This document shows positions 8,942-16,864 of a stretch of DNA of 64,000 nt, piece after piece. The stretch covers positions 2,976,001 to 3,040,000 of the forward strand of contig NZ_CP049362.1 in assembly GCF_019343455.1 (NCBI RefSeq), written 5' to 3'. The translations under genes and the position numbers were made by a program. Each line of letters opens with the position of its first letter. Position 1 is the first letter of the stretch. The DNA comes from Alcaligenes ammonioxydans (GTDB lineage: Bacteria; Pseudomonadota; Gammaproteobacteria; Burkholderiales; Burkholderiaceae_B). The notes beneath the pieces were generated by a model that saw only the letters and a list, made by a program, of their open reading frames with translations, ran no database searches and was not told where the DNA came from.

Positions 8942-11634
8942 TGCTTGAACCATTGCTTCATGGCCTCACCCAGAGTTGGGGGCACTTTGGCTGCCAACTC
9001 GTCCTGAATGGCCTGTTTGACCTCAGCCTTCACCTCTGTCGTGGTTTCTGCCTTGGCCTGCGAGGCCTGTTGACTCAACAAGTCCAGCAACCCGTCCTGC
9101 AAGGCTTTTTTAATCGTGTCGCTGGCGATGTCCTTCCACTGAATCTGGTAGGACAATGCAGCCCAAGGCCCGGAGATGTGAATGGGGATCGACACATTAC
9201 GCAGATCCTGCAAAGACTTGCGTTCATCAGCGGACAGACTGTTAGGGTTGAGGCGTGCCTGCAACGTCACCTCAGCCTGCTGAGTCACTAAGTCCAGCTT
9301 GGACCCCTTGGCGGCCGTGACATTCAAGAGGGGGGTCACGGCCCGGAAATTGCGGAACGTGGCCTGCCCTTTCTTGATATCCAAGCTGCCTTGCAGGCGT
9401 TTTAACACCGTACGACGCAAGAGATCGGACTCGGGCAGCAACAAGGGAATCTGGCCGCTGAAGGCATTACGCACCGCCTCGTTGATATCCCGTACGCTTT
9501 GATCCAGATCGACACTACGCCAGCTGCCGTCGAGCAGATCCAGGCTCAGGCCCCCTTCCAGTGCATTCAGGCGCTCTTGCTGCGTGGCCCCCTGGGTCTT
9601 CAGATTCAGATCGACATTGCCTTTGCCGGCCAGATAATCATTGCCGAAAGCGTCCAGCAGCAGCGAGCCCAGTTGCATTTGCTGCAACTTCAGACCCAAC
9701 TCCAGGCGTTTGCCCGGCTCTACCTTGGCCTTGGCCTGGAGCTGTCCTTCGTAGGCTTGCGCGGTGAACTGCGACAGATTAATCAGTTGTCCCTGATTCT
9801 TGACTTGAGCCTTGACCTGATCCATGACCATGCCCAGGCTGCGAAGCTTCTCAATTTCAACACGCAGGTCGAAACTCATGGCATCCAGCCAGGCATAGGA
9901 AGCGGGTTGCGCATCCTCCTGTTCGGCCGCTACTGGCGGTTGGGCGGGGTCCGCGGGCTGTTCCTGCCCGGCTTCCTGCTCCTCGGCCTGTCCGGTCGCT
10001 GGCTCTGACTCATCAACCGCCTCCGCGGGGGGGACCACCTCTGGGGCGGTTAGCCAGAAAATCGAGCGCAGCTCATCCAGATCGAGCTTGTCTGCCTTTA
10101 GCACAGCGGCCAGCAAGGGGCCTTTGCCTTTATCCTGAACACTGATATCCAGCTTGCCTTGAGCCTGCTCGATGTTGCTGCTTAGCTGCGCCTGGTATTG
10201 CTGCTTGCCTTTGTTCAGATCCGCCTGTCCGCTCAACGGCATCTCGAAACGGCTGCCCGCATCGGCCTCGTCCTCGACGCGAATGCTGGCCTGAATTTCG
10301 GGCAGACGCAGCCATTCATTCGACGGCTGCCATTGCATGGGCGAACTGGCCTTTAGTTGAGCGACACGACTGCCTTGCTTGACCGCCCCATCGAGCTTGG
10401 CCTGCTCAAACAAAAGCGCCTGGCTGTTGCCGGACAAGCCCTGCAGCGTCAAGCCCAGGCCCCAGACCTTGGGACCGCTTACTTTCAGGCTGGCCACCAC
10501 GGGTGCGCCTTCGGCCTGGGCAGGAGAGACCTGAATGCGGGGAACGTCCAAGGCCAGATCCAGGTTCTGATCCTCGTTTTTGCCGCGGATACGCAAGGCC
10601 AGTTTCTCGAACGACACCAGATCACTGTCGCTGTCGATCTGCATCTTGGGCGTGTTCAAGGACGCATTCAGATCGCTGACCGGATACGAGCCCAACCATT
10701 GGCCTTGCAGTTGAGTATCCAGATTGGTGGCGTTGAACTGACGCTGCCCAGCCTTGTACGCCACATTGCCTTTGAGTGTCAGGCTTTGCGCCCGCAACTC
10801 GTCCAGATCGCCTACAAAGCTCAGGTTCAGCTTCTGCGCTGCGTATGATTGCGAGGCGGGGTCCAAACTGAGCTGGCCTTGCCCCTCCAGCGACCCTTCG
10901 GCCACTGGATAGTCGCCCGACAGCCGGCTTTTGAAGGCCACATCAAAAGGCTGGCCGAACGTCATGCGCCCCGTATTTACTTCCAGCTGCAGCAAGCGAC
11001 CAATCACATTGCTGCGCTTGCTGAAATAGTGAATTTCGCCCCCTTTCAAGCTCAGACCCGCAATGTCGATCTGAAAATCCGTCTCGCTGCCCGAACGCTT
11101 GGCAATCAGCTCGGGCACTGGCGAGGACTCGGGGGACGGCTCAACAGATTTGTCCTGTGGAGCCTCGGCCGCCTGCGCAGCAGGCAACAAGGACACCCCA
11201 GCACGGGCAACGGGCAGTTGAGGACCGACGGGCGGCGCTTGCAACAGGTCATCAAAGTTGAATGCACCCTGCTCATCACGCACAATCCAGGCCTTAAAGC
11301 CCGTAACAGCGACGTGGTCCACAACCAGACGGTTGTTGATCAAAGGCCAGAGGGCGACCGCAAACCGGGCACTTTCAAAGGACGCGAAGGGATCTTCCGA
11401 ATTACGGTCGGACAGGGACAGGCCCTGCACGGACAGGCCAATGCGGGGAAATAAAGAAAGTTCGATGTCACCGTCAATCTTGAGCGTACGCTGATACTTT
11501 TGCTGGACGATGTCGGCCAGCTTCTGTTTGTACGAATTGGGATTGAAGGTCAGCAGGAAAATTGCCCCGCCAACCACTGTGACAATAGCCAAAACGACGA
11601 GGCTGAATAAGCCCCGCTTAAACCATACTTTCAT
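8938..11634 (-). CDS. AsmA family protein (inner-membrane anchored, envelope lipid homeostasis)
   Basis: An 898-residue protein with one N-terminal membrane anchor (about residues 10-31, FSLVVLAIVTVVGGAIFLL). An AsmA N-terminal domain follows (PNSYKQKLADIVQQKYQRTLKIDGDIELSLFPRIGLSVQGLSL). A Pro/Glu/Ala-rich linker occurs near 565-600. The C-terminal AsmA_2-like domain spans about 610-830, with LDLLDGSWRSVDLDQSVRDINEAV. AsmA-like proteins form long periplasmic grooves thought to carry or influence phospholipids between membranes. The C-terminus ends in Ala/Lys/Glu-rich helices. It overlaps the small MOSC-N-like gene and diverges from the sulfhydrylase gene. Confidence 0.88.
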   Translation of the reverse strand: MKVWFKRGLFSLVVLAIVTVVGGAIFLLTFNPNSYKQKLADIVQQKYQRTLKIDGDIELSLFPRIGLSVQGLSLSDRNSEDPFASFESARFAVALWPLINNRLVVDHVAVTGFKAWIVRDEQGAFNFDDLLQAPPVGPQLPVARAGVSLLPAAQAAEAPQDKSVEPSPESSPVPELIAKRSGSETDFQIDIAGLSLKGGEIHYFSKRSNVIGRLLQLEVNTGRMTFGQPFDVAFKSRLSGDYPVAEGSLEGQGQLSLDPASQSYAAQKLNLSFVGDLDELRAQSLTLKGNVAYKAGQRQFNATNLDTQLQGQWLGSYPVSDLNASLNTPKMQIDSDSDLVSFEKLALRIRGKNEDQNLDLALDVPRIQVSPAQAEGAPVVASLKVSGPKVWGLGLTLQGLSGNSQALLFEQAKLDGAVKQGSRVAQLKASSPMQWQPSNEWLRLPEIQASIRVEDEADAGSRFEMPLSGQADLNKGKQQYQAQLSSNIEQAQGKLDISVQDKGKGPLLAAVLKADKLDLDELRSIFWLTAPEVVPPAEAVDESEPATGQAEEQEAGQEQPADPAQPPVAAEQEDAQPASYAWLDAMSFDLRVEIEKLRSLGMVMDQVKAQVKNQGQLINLSQFTAQAYEGQLQAKAKVEPGKRLELGLKLQQMQLGSLLLDAFGNDYLAGKGNVDLNLKTQGATQQERLNALEGGLSLDLLDGSWRSVDLDQSVRDINEAVRNAFSGQIPLLLPESDLLRRTVLKRLQGSLDIKKGQATFRNFRAVTPLLNVTAAKGSKLDLVTQQAEVTLQARLNPNSLSADERKSLQDLRNVSIPIHISGPWAALSYQIQWKDIASDTIKKALQDGLLDLLSQQASQAKAETTTEVKAEVKQAIQDELAAKVPPTLGEAMKQWFKQ

Positions 11635-11907
11635 GTAAGCCTCTAGGACCTCGGGGAAGGATGCAACATGCCATCTGCCCGGATACGAAATGCTACCCTA
11701 TGTCGGGGCATTGCGAAGTAACGAAAATAAGAAATATCCACCTGCTCTTTAAAAAGCGGTGTCGTCTGTCAGCAATCCCTTATTATTACCTTAAGAAATA
11801 AAGGCATAGTATTAATGTCTTCGCCCTTAGATGCATTTGCGCACATACAAGGGTTATGCTTGCTCTGTCTTATATAAGCCACTTGATAATCAATTCCAGA
11901 ATAAGCC
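11635..11907. other. Divergent promoter region between asmA-like gene and metY
   Basis: A 273-base AT-richer gap separates two divergent genes. A TATATA near 11870 and an imperfect CCTTATT/AATAAAGG repeat near 11777-11803 could belong to the metY promoter. I see no SAM riboswitch core and no terminator-antiterminator pair. Confidence 0.4.
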
Positions 11908-13188
11908 ATGAAACTAGAGACTCTTGCCATTCATGCTGGCTACCAGCCAGACCCGACCACAAAAGCTGTTGCTGTCCCGATTTATCAGACCACTTCCTAC
12001 GCTTTCGACAATACGCAACACGGCGCGGATCTGTTTGACCTGAAGGTTCCCGGCAATATCTACACCCGCATCATGAACCCGACCAATGCCGTGCTCGAAG
12101 AGCGTGTAGCGGCACTGGAAGGCGGGATTGCAGGTTTGGCAGTCGCCTCTGGCATGGCAGCCATCACGTATGCTATCCAAACGATTGCCGAGGCCGGCGA
12201 CAACATTGTGTCCGTCAGTAAACTGTATGGTGGCACCTACAACCTGTTCGCACACTCCTTCCCGCGTCAGGGTATTACGGTCAAGTTTGCCCCGCCCAAT
12301 GACATCGAAGCGCTGGAAGCCCTGATTGATGATCGCACCCGTGCCGTTTTCTGCGAAACCATCGGCAACCCGGCCGGCAATATCATCGATATCCGCGCCC
12401 TGGCCGATGCTGCGCACCGCCATGGCGTGCCACTGATTGTAGACAACACCGTCGCGTCTCCTGCACTGTGCCGCCCTATCGAACACGGCGCTGACATTGT
12501 GGTGCATTCGCTGACCAAATACATGGGTGGTCACGGCACCACCATCGCTGGCATGGTGGTGGATTCGGGCAAGTTTCCCTGGGCCGAACATAAAGACCGC
12601 TTTGCCATTCTCAATACCCCCGACCCTTCCTACCATGGCGTGGTCTACACCGAGGCCTTCGGTCCGGCTGCCTTCATTGGCCGTTGCCGCGTGGCTCCGC
12701 TGCGCAACACTGGCGCAGCCCTGGCTCCCTTGAGCGCCTTCCAGATTCTGCAAGGCATCGAAACGCTGCCTTTGCGGATGGAACGCCACACGGAAAATGC
12801 CCTGAAAGTGGCCGAGTACCTGAACAAGCACCCTCAAGTGTCCTGGGTCAAGTATGCAGGTCTGCCCGACCATCCCGACCACGAGCTAGCCAAGCGCTAC
12901 ATGGGCGGCAAACCCGCTGCCATTCTGTCCTTTGGCATCAAGGGCGGCATTGAAGCGGGCACTCGCTTTATCGACGCGCTGAATCTGGTGCTGCGCCTGG
13001 TCAATATTGGCGATGCCAAATCCCTGGCCTGCCACCCGGCCAGCACCACACACCGTCAGCTCAATGCGCAAGAACTGGCGGCAGTGGGAGTCAGCGAAGA
13101 TATGGTGCGTCTGTCCATTGGTCTGGAGCACATCGACGACATTCTGGCCGATCTGGAACAAGCGCTGGCTGCTGCAGCACGCGGCTAA
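11908..13188 (+). CDS. metY: O-acetylhomoserine sulfhydrylase (aminocarboxypropyltransferase)
   Basis: A PLP enzyme of the Cys/Met metabolism family that makes homocysteine from O-acetylhomoserine and sulfide (direct sulfhydrylation). Seen in the sequence: an N-terminal ETLAIHAGYQPDPTTKAVAVPIYQTTSY, YTRIMNPTN, LEGGIAGLAVASGMAA, the cofactor-binding DNTVASPALCRPIEHGAD, and HSLTKYMGGHGTTIAG with the Schiff-base lysine. The C-terminus has the LACHPASTTHRQL and VRLSIGLEHIDDILADLEQAL segments. The 426-residue length is typical of the MetY/OAH type and longer than MetZ or MetB. It is monocistronic, with its own upstream region and a strong terminator. Confidence 0.94.
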   Translation: MKLETLAIHAGYQPDPTTKAVAVPIYQTTSYAFDNTQHGADLFDLKVPGNIYTRIMNPTNAVLEERVAALEGGIAGLAVASGMAAITYAIQTIAEAGDNIVSVSKLYGGTYNLFAHSFPRQGITVKFAPPNDIEALEALIDDRTRAVFCETIGNPAGNIIDIRALADAAHRHGVPLIVDNTVASPALCRPIEHGADIVVHSLTKYMGGHGTTIAGMVVDSGKFPWAEHKDRFAILNTPDPSYHGVVYTEAFGPAAFIGRCRVAPLRNTGAALAPLSAFQILQGIETLPLRMERHTENALKVAEYLNKHPQVSWVKYAGLPDHPDHELAKRYMGGKPAAILSFGIKGGIEAGTRFIDALNLVLRLVNIGDAKSLACHPASTTHRQLNAQELAAVGVSEDMVRLSIGLEHIDDILADLEQALAAAARG

Positions 13189-13197
13189 GACAAAAAA

Positions 13198-13285
13198 AAT
13201 CGGTACTGGCCGTCGCGCTCATACCGATTTGTCTGGCTCACATCAAAAAGCCTGGAATCGGTACGACACCCATTCCAGGCTTTTT
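13198..13285 (+). terminator. Double hairpin terminator after metY
   Basis: A first hairpin pairs AATCGGTA (13198-13205) with TACCGATT (13222-13229). A second, stronger one pairs 13245-13258 with 13272-13285 over 14 bases (AAAAAGCCTGGAAT / ATTCCAGGCTTTTT). Its A/T ends allow termination from either side, so it also serves the convergent yidB gene. Confidence 0.88.
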
Positions 13286-13336
13286 CATTTTTTTCCTTCC
13301 ACGGCCCGCGGCGGGCCGCGCTCACGGCATCAATTC

Positions 13337-13753
13337 TCAGGGTTTGCGAAACAACTGCGTCAAGCCACCCAGCAAACTGCTGGCATCGGTAATATGGGAT
13401 GGGTCAAACTGGCCATTGGGACTGGCCTGATTGATCAGGGAAGGCAACATGATTCTCAGGTTCTCCAACACGCTTTGCTGGGTCAAGCCCGACAAGTTCA
13501 CCAACTGCGTAATCGCGGGCTGCCCCATCACTCCCAACAGGTCTTGCTGAGCAATGTCCTGGTTGCTGCCCTGCGAAATCCAGGACGACACCACTTCCCC
13601 AAAACCACCGGCGCGAAAACGCTCAATCAGACCACTCAGGCCCCCCGGATAGCTGCTGATTACTTGAATCAGGGCAGGCAAGAGCGCGCCCTGCTCCTTG
13701 GATTTGGCATCTGCCGACGACAAGGCCGACACAACAGAATTAAGCAAACTCAT
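13337..13753 (-). CDS. YidB family protein (DUF937)
   Basis: A 138-residue protein of the YidB/DUF937 family: MSLLNSVVSALS at the start, then ALLPALIQVIS, a GGLSGLIERFRAGGFGEVVSSWI segment typical of the family, and a LLGVMGQPAITQLVNLSGL segment. Molecular function is not established. I chose the ATG at 13753 because GGGGAGAAAAATA lies directly upstream as a ribosome-binding site. A slightly longer open frame exists to 13768 without a better site. The gene stands alone between the metY terminator and the divergent mu-crystallin-type gene. Confidence 0.85.
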   Translation of the reverse strand: MSLLNSVVSALSSADAKSKEQGALLPALIQVISSYPGGLSGLIERFRAGGFGEVVSSWISQGSNQDIAQQDLLGVMGQPAITQLVNLSGLTQQSVLENLRIMLPSLINQASPNGQFDPSHITDASSLLGGLTQLFRKP

Positions 13754-13974
13754 TATTTTTCTCCCCAATGCACGGCACCATGCGGGCCGGTGCTGATATC
13801 AGGCCTCATTATGCCGTGCTCACCCTGCAGGCGGGGCGGATTAATTGTCAAGGTGGGTCAATGGCCGCGTAACGCCCCAAGCCTATTGCCCTGGGCAACG
13901 CCTACGCTACACTGGTTTACCGATAGCCTGGCACGGTGTCTTGGCCAACAGACCGACTCAATGGAGATTCTGGA

Positions 13975-14895
13975 ATGATGCAAGCTTCCTATACCATCCT
14001 GTCCGCTCAAGAAACTGCTCGCGCTTTGCCCTATCCAGAGCTGGTCGCCCAGCTTGGCATCGCCGTAGCCCAATCTGCCGCCGGCACTATCGTCGCCCCC
14101 GCCCGCCAGGTGCTTGACTATCCTCAAACCGGGCGAATGCTGTCCATGCCCGCGGTTTCGCACGATATAGGCGTGCACAAACTGGCCAATGTCATGCCGG
14201 ACAATCCGCAGCAGGGCCGGGGCACCATCCAGGGTCTGGTCACTGTGTACGATGCCCACAATGGTCTGCCCCTCTTGATTCTGGATGCGCCCACCCTGTC
14301 CGAGCGTCGCACCGCCGCTGTGTCCATGCTGGGCATCCAGGCGCTCTGGCCCCAAGGGCCCGAACACATCACCCTGCTGGGTTACGGCCAACAGGCACGG
14401 GCTCATTGCGAGGCCATCATGACGCTTTACCCCAAAGCCGAGGTCACCCTGACAGGCCGCAGTCTGGAGCGTGCCCGCGCCGTCACCGCCTCTTTGCAGA
14501 CCCGTTTCGGAGCAAGGGTCCAGGCAGCGGCAAGCGTGCCGGAAAAGACCGATGTGCTGATCAGTCTGACCTCCAGCCTGACACCGGTCTATCACGAACC
14601 AGCCCGACTTGAGCGCCTGTTGATCGGCGTAGGGGCCTTTACACCTGAAATGGCCGAGTTCGAAGCCCACACCGTCCTGGCCAGCCGCCTGTATGTAGAC
14701 GATCTGACAGGCGCCCGAAAAGAAGCGGGAGACCTGCTTCAGGCTGACGTAAATTGGGATCAGGTTCAGGGCATACACCAGGTTTTGCGCAGCCCGGCGC
14801 CCAAAGACAAACCCGTGTTCTTCAAATCCGTCGGCTCCGCTGCCTGGGATTTGGCGGCCGCTCGTTGTGCCTTGCATCAGCGCCAGCAGATCTGA
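13975..14895 (+). CDS. Ornithine cyclodeaminase/mu-crystallin family reductase (delta1-pyrroline-2-carboxylate reductase-like)
   Basis: The 306-residue product has the OCD/mu-crystallin fold. Substrate-side N-terminal segments come first (GRMLSMPAVSHDIGVHKLANVMPDN, with the Lys expected to contact the carboxylate). Then LPLLILDAPTLSERRTAAVSML and a Rossmann NAD(P) site HITLLGYGQQARAHCEAI follow. The family includes ornithine cyclodeaminase and ketimine reductases acting on delta1-pyrroline-2-carboxylate and delta1-piperideine-2-carboxylate. The resemblance seems closest to the bacterial Pyr2C/Pip2C reductases of hydroxyproline or D-lysine breakdown, but no partner genes are adjacent. GGAG at about 13964 supports the ATG at 13975; a second ATG follows directly. 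Confidence 0.82.
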   Translation: MMQASYTILSAQETARALPYPELVAQLGIAVAQSAAGTIVAPARQVLDYPQTGRMLSMPAVSHDIGVHKLANVMPDNPQQGRGTIQGLVTVYDAHNGLPLLILDAPTLSERRTAAVSMLGIQALWPQGPEHITLLGYGQQARAHCEAIMTLYPKAEVTLTGRSLERARAVTASLQTRFGARVQAAASVPEKTDVLISLTSSLTPVYHEPARLERLLIGVGAFTPEMAEFEAHTVLASRLYVDDLTGARKEAGDLLQADVNWDQVQGIHQVLRSPAPKDKPVFFKSVGSAAWDLAAARCALHQRQQI

Positions 14896-15020
14896 AACCC
14901 CAGGCCTCAATACTTAAGGGGCAAATCAACGGACCGGGCACACTAAATCGCGTCCAGAGTGTTACTCTGGCGCGTACAATCCCTTACAGTCACTTACCGA
15001 TCTCTTTTTGCCGCTCTGCC

Positions 15021-15761
15021 ATGACCTCTTCGCTCCCCCCTCTTGAAGACGATCCATTTCAAATCCAATCGAAGTTTGAAATCCTGCGTGTTTTACGGGC
15101 TATTGAAAAAGGCGGCCTGCTGTTGCACATGGAAGCCAACCACGGCAATGACCGGATTGTGACCACCATTTTGGATATCGATCTGGACAATAATGTGGTG
15201 GTAATCGACACCGCTAACAAAGAAGAAAAAACCCGAAATCTTCTGCAGTCCGAACACACCAGCTTTGAGACCTCTGTCGACAAGATCAAAGTAACCTTCC
15301 AGGGGCCCAAGCCCGAAGTGGTGACCTATGAAGGACAACCGGCCTTGGCCATCCCGATCCCCGAATCCATTCGCCGTTTGCAGCGACGCGAATTTTTCCG
15401 CGTGAGCGTACCGGTCAGCGAACCGGCCATGGTGATCCTGCGTCTGAATAACGAGGCAAAGAGTTTCATGCTGCACGATATCAGCGGCGGGGGCTTGTCG
15501 TTGGTCGACGAATCCCAAAGTCTGGCAGAGGTCATTGGTGCACATAAAACAGAGTCCCTGCTGGAGCTTCCTCAGGCAGGCTCTTTTGTCGTGGCGCTAC
15601 AAGTGACACGAACCGAAATGCAACAACTGCCCAATGGCAAACAGATTCAACGCCTGGGCTGTACGTTTATTGACTTGTCTGCCTCCACGCAAATGGCCAT
15701 CCAACACTATATTGGTCGCCTGGAGCGCCAGCAGATCGCCAAACAGCGCGGACACGGTTAA
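15021..15761 (+). CDS. ycgR: Flagellar brake protein YcgR (c-di-GMP-binding PilZ protein)
   Basis: A 246-residue protein with an N-terminal YcgR domain (about 1-115) and a C-terminal PilZ domain. The c-di-GMP-binding signature is visible: RRLQRREFFRVSVPV (RxxxR) near residue 118 and DISGGGLSL (D/NxSxxG) about 35 residues later. In the family, c-di-GMP-bound YcgR contacts the flagellar motor and slows swimming. The ATG at 15021 gives a family-typical length; upstream in-frame codons read into the intergenic region. Its end overlaps the convergent mocA-like gene by four bases. No flagellar genes lie in the window, though a GGDEF gene is present at 38.5 kb. Confidence 0.92.
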   Translation: MTSSLPPLEDDPFQIQSKFEILRVLRAIEKGGLLLHMEANHGNDRIVTTILDIDLDNNVVVIDTANKEEKTRNLLQSEHTSFETSVDKIKVTFQGPKPEVVTYEGQPALAIPIPESIRRLQRREFFRVSVPVSEPAMVILRLNNEAKSFMLHDISGGGLSLVDESQSLAEVIGAHKTESLLELPQAGSFVVALQVTRTEMQQLPNGKQIQRLGCTFIDLSASTQMAIQHYIGRLERQQIAKQRGHG

Positions 15762-16372
15762 TTCGAGTCAGGGGACATTCCCAGATCACTGGGGATGTCC
15801 ACATCACGCAAGATCCCCTCATCCACCAAGGGCAGGAACAGGGTCTGATCCCTGTTGGCTTGCAACAAGCCACGCGCGCCTTGCTCATCGGGCAGTGTCA
15901 AAAGCGCCTGCTGCCAGGCCAGACCAAAGCCAATCGGATTGCCCGTCTGCCCGTTCACAACCGGACGTACTATCCCAGCGCCATCCTGCACGGCCTGAGC
16001 GACCGCCGCTACTGTACTGGGCCGTACCCAAGGCATATCCGCCAACAAGACGACATAGCCATAAGAAGGCCGACTCGCCTGTATCCCGGCTTTCAAACTG
16101 ACCCCCATGCCGCGCGTCGCGTCTGGCGCCGGTACAAAAACGAGCGGTAAATCGCCCAGCTCACGCCGCAGAAGCGGCTCATGAACATCGCAGACCAGTA
16201 GCACTTCATCCAGCACGGACAGCGCAGTCTCACAGACACGGCGCACCACCGTTTTGCCATCATCCATCCGGGCCAGCAGTTTCAGGCACTGACCTGAGGG
16301 ATCGAACCGACGACCCACACCGGCGGCCAGAATAATGCCCGTCACCCCCGAGACCCGCTGCTGTCCAACCAT
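15758..16372 (-). CDS. mocA: MocA-like molybdenum cofactor nucleotidyltransferase
   Basis: A 204-residue NTP transferase of the MobA/MocA type. Features are GIILAAGVGRRFDPSG (nucleotide-binding loop LAAGxGxRF), a KLL motif, VLLADMPWVRPSTV (metal-binding D in LADMP) and GNPIGFGLAWQQALLTLPDEQGARGLL. In E. coli, MocA makes molybdopterin cytosine dinucleotide, the cofactor form of many xanthine-dehydrogenase-type enzymes. That fits the two such enzymes in this window, at 23-29 kb and 58-63 kb. AAGGAGATTGA directly precedes the ATG at 16372. The CTP-versus-GTP assignment is inference. Confidence 0.82.
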   Translation of the reverse strand: MVGQQRVSGVTGIILAAGVGRRFDPSGQCLKLLARMDDGKTVVRRVCETALSVLDEVLLVCDVHEPLLRRELGDLPLVFVPAPDATRGMGVSLKAGIQASRPSYGYVVLLADMPWVRPSTVAAVAQAVQDGAGIVRPVVNGQTGNPIGFGLAWQQALLTLPDEQGARGLLQANRDQTLFLPLVDEGILRDVDIPSDLGMSPDSN

Positions 16373-16864
16373 TCAATCTCCTTTACACTTCTGCGTGAGC
16401 CTACTGCGGCTCATTGTCTTTCACGATCAGCCTGAACAATACAAGTGATCGAGGCCAACAAGGCTCCCACAAACCGGGCTTCCAGTACATCGTTAAAAAA
16501 AACGGCAAATCCCTTGGTACTGTATCAAGGCCACAAGATCAAAGCATCGGACCCAGCAGGGAGATGGACTCAAAGAAACACCAAGAAGGATTAAGCCCGC
16601 AGGACGTCCTCCAAGAGCAGGTCGAGAACTGACTCTGAGAGAGCCAGCCGGGTAAGGCAAGCTCCCATTCAAACCTTAAGCACCCCAGCCCAGGCCCCGT
16701 TTAAAAGCACTGCCCGCCTATTTAAAACAATAAGTGTCCATTTAAAACAATCTGCTATATTTTCCCCACACTGGCTCAACGTCATCTTCTCGTGCAAGGC
16801 TCTCCTTGCCAACCTGAATGCCTCAGGCTCAACAAACTGCTTCCTCCACTTCAGGGGCTCCTCC
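16373..16864. other. Intergenic region upstream of the autotransporter
   Basis: A 492-base gap. I see no convincing gene: a 72-codon open frame at 16414-16632 has no recognisable family and odd composition. The right half is AT-rich and carries three spaced TTTAAAA boxes and a CTATAT element near 16754-16759, consistent with a regulated promoter for the autotransporter. Confidence 0.6.
16700..16751 (+). promoter_or_regulatory. Three phased TTTAAAA boxes upstream of the autotransporter
   Basis: TTTAAAA occurs at 16700, 16721 and 16741, that is at 21- and 20-base steps (two helical turns). The second and third sit in identical 12-mers ATTTAAAACAAT (16720-16731, 16740-16751). This suggests binding of a regulator on one DNA face; the protein is unknown. 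Confidence 0.5.

Noticed and set aside
8938..11634. Long plus-strand open frames opposite the asmA-like gene
   Set aside because: They are mirror-image frames of a high-GC coding gene, without family features or ribosome sites.
11635..11907. Possible SAM riboswitch before metY
   Set aside because: No conserved SAM-aptamer core and no terminator/antiterminator pair could be drawn.
16414..16632. 72-codon open frame before the autotransporter
   Set aside because: No recognisable domain, poor start context and a composition unlike the neighbouring genes.
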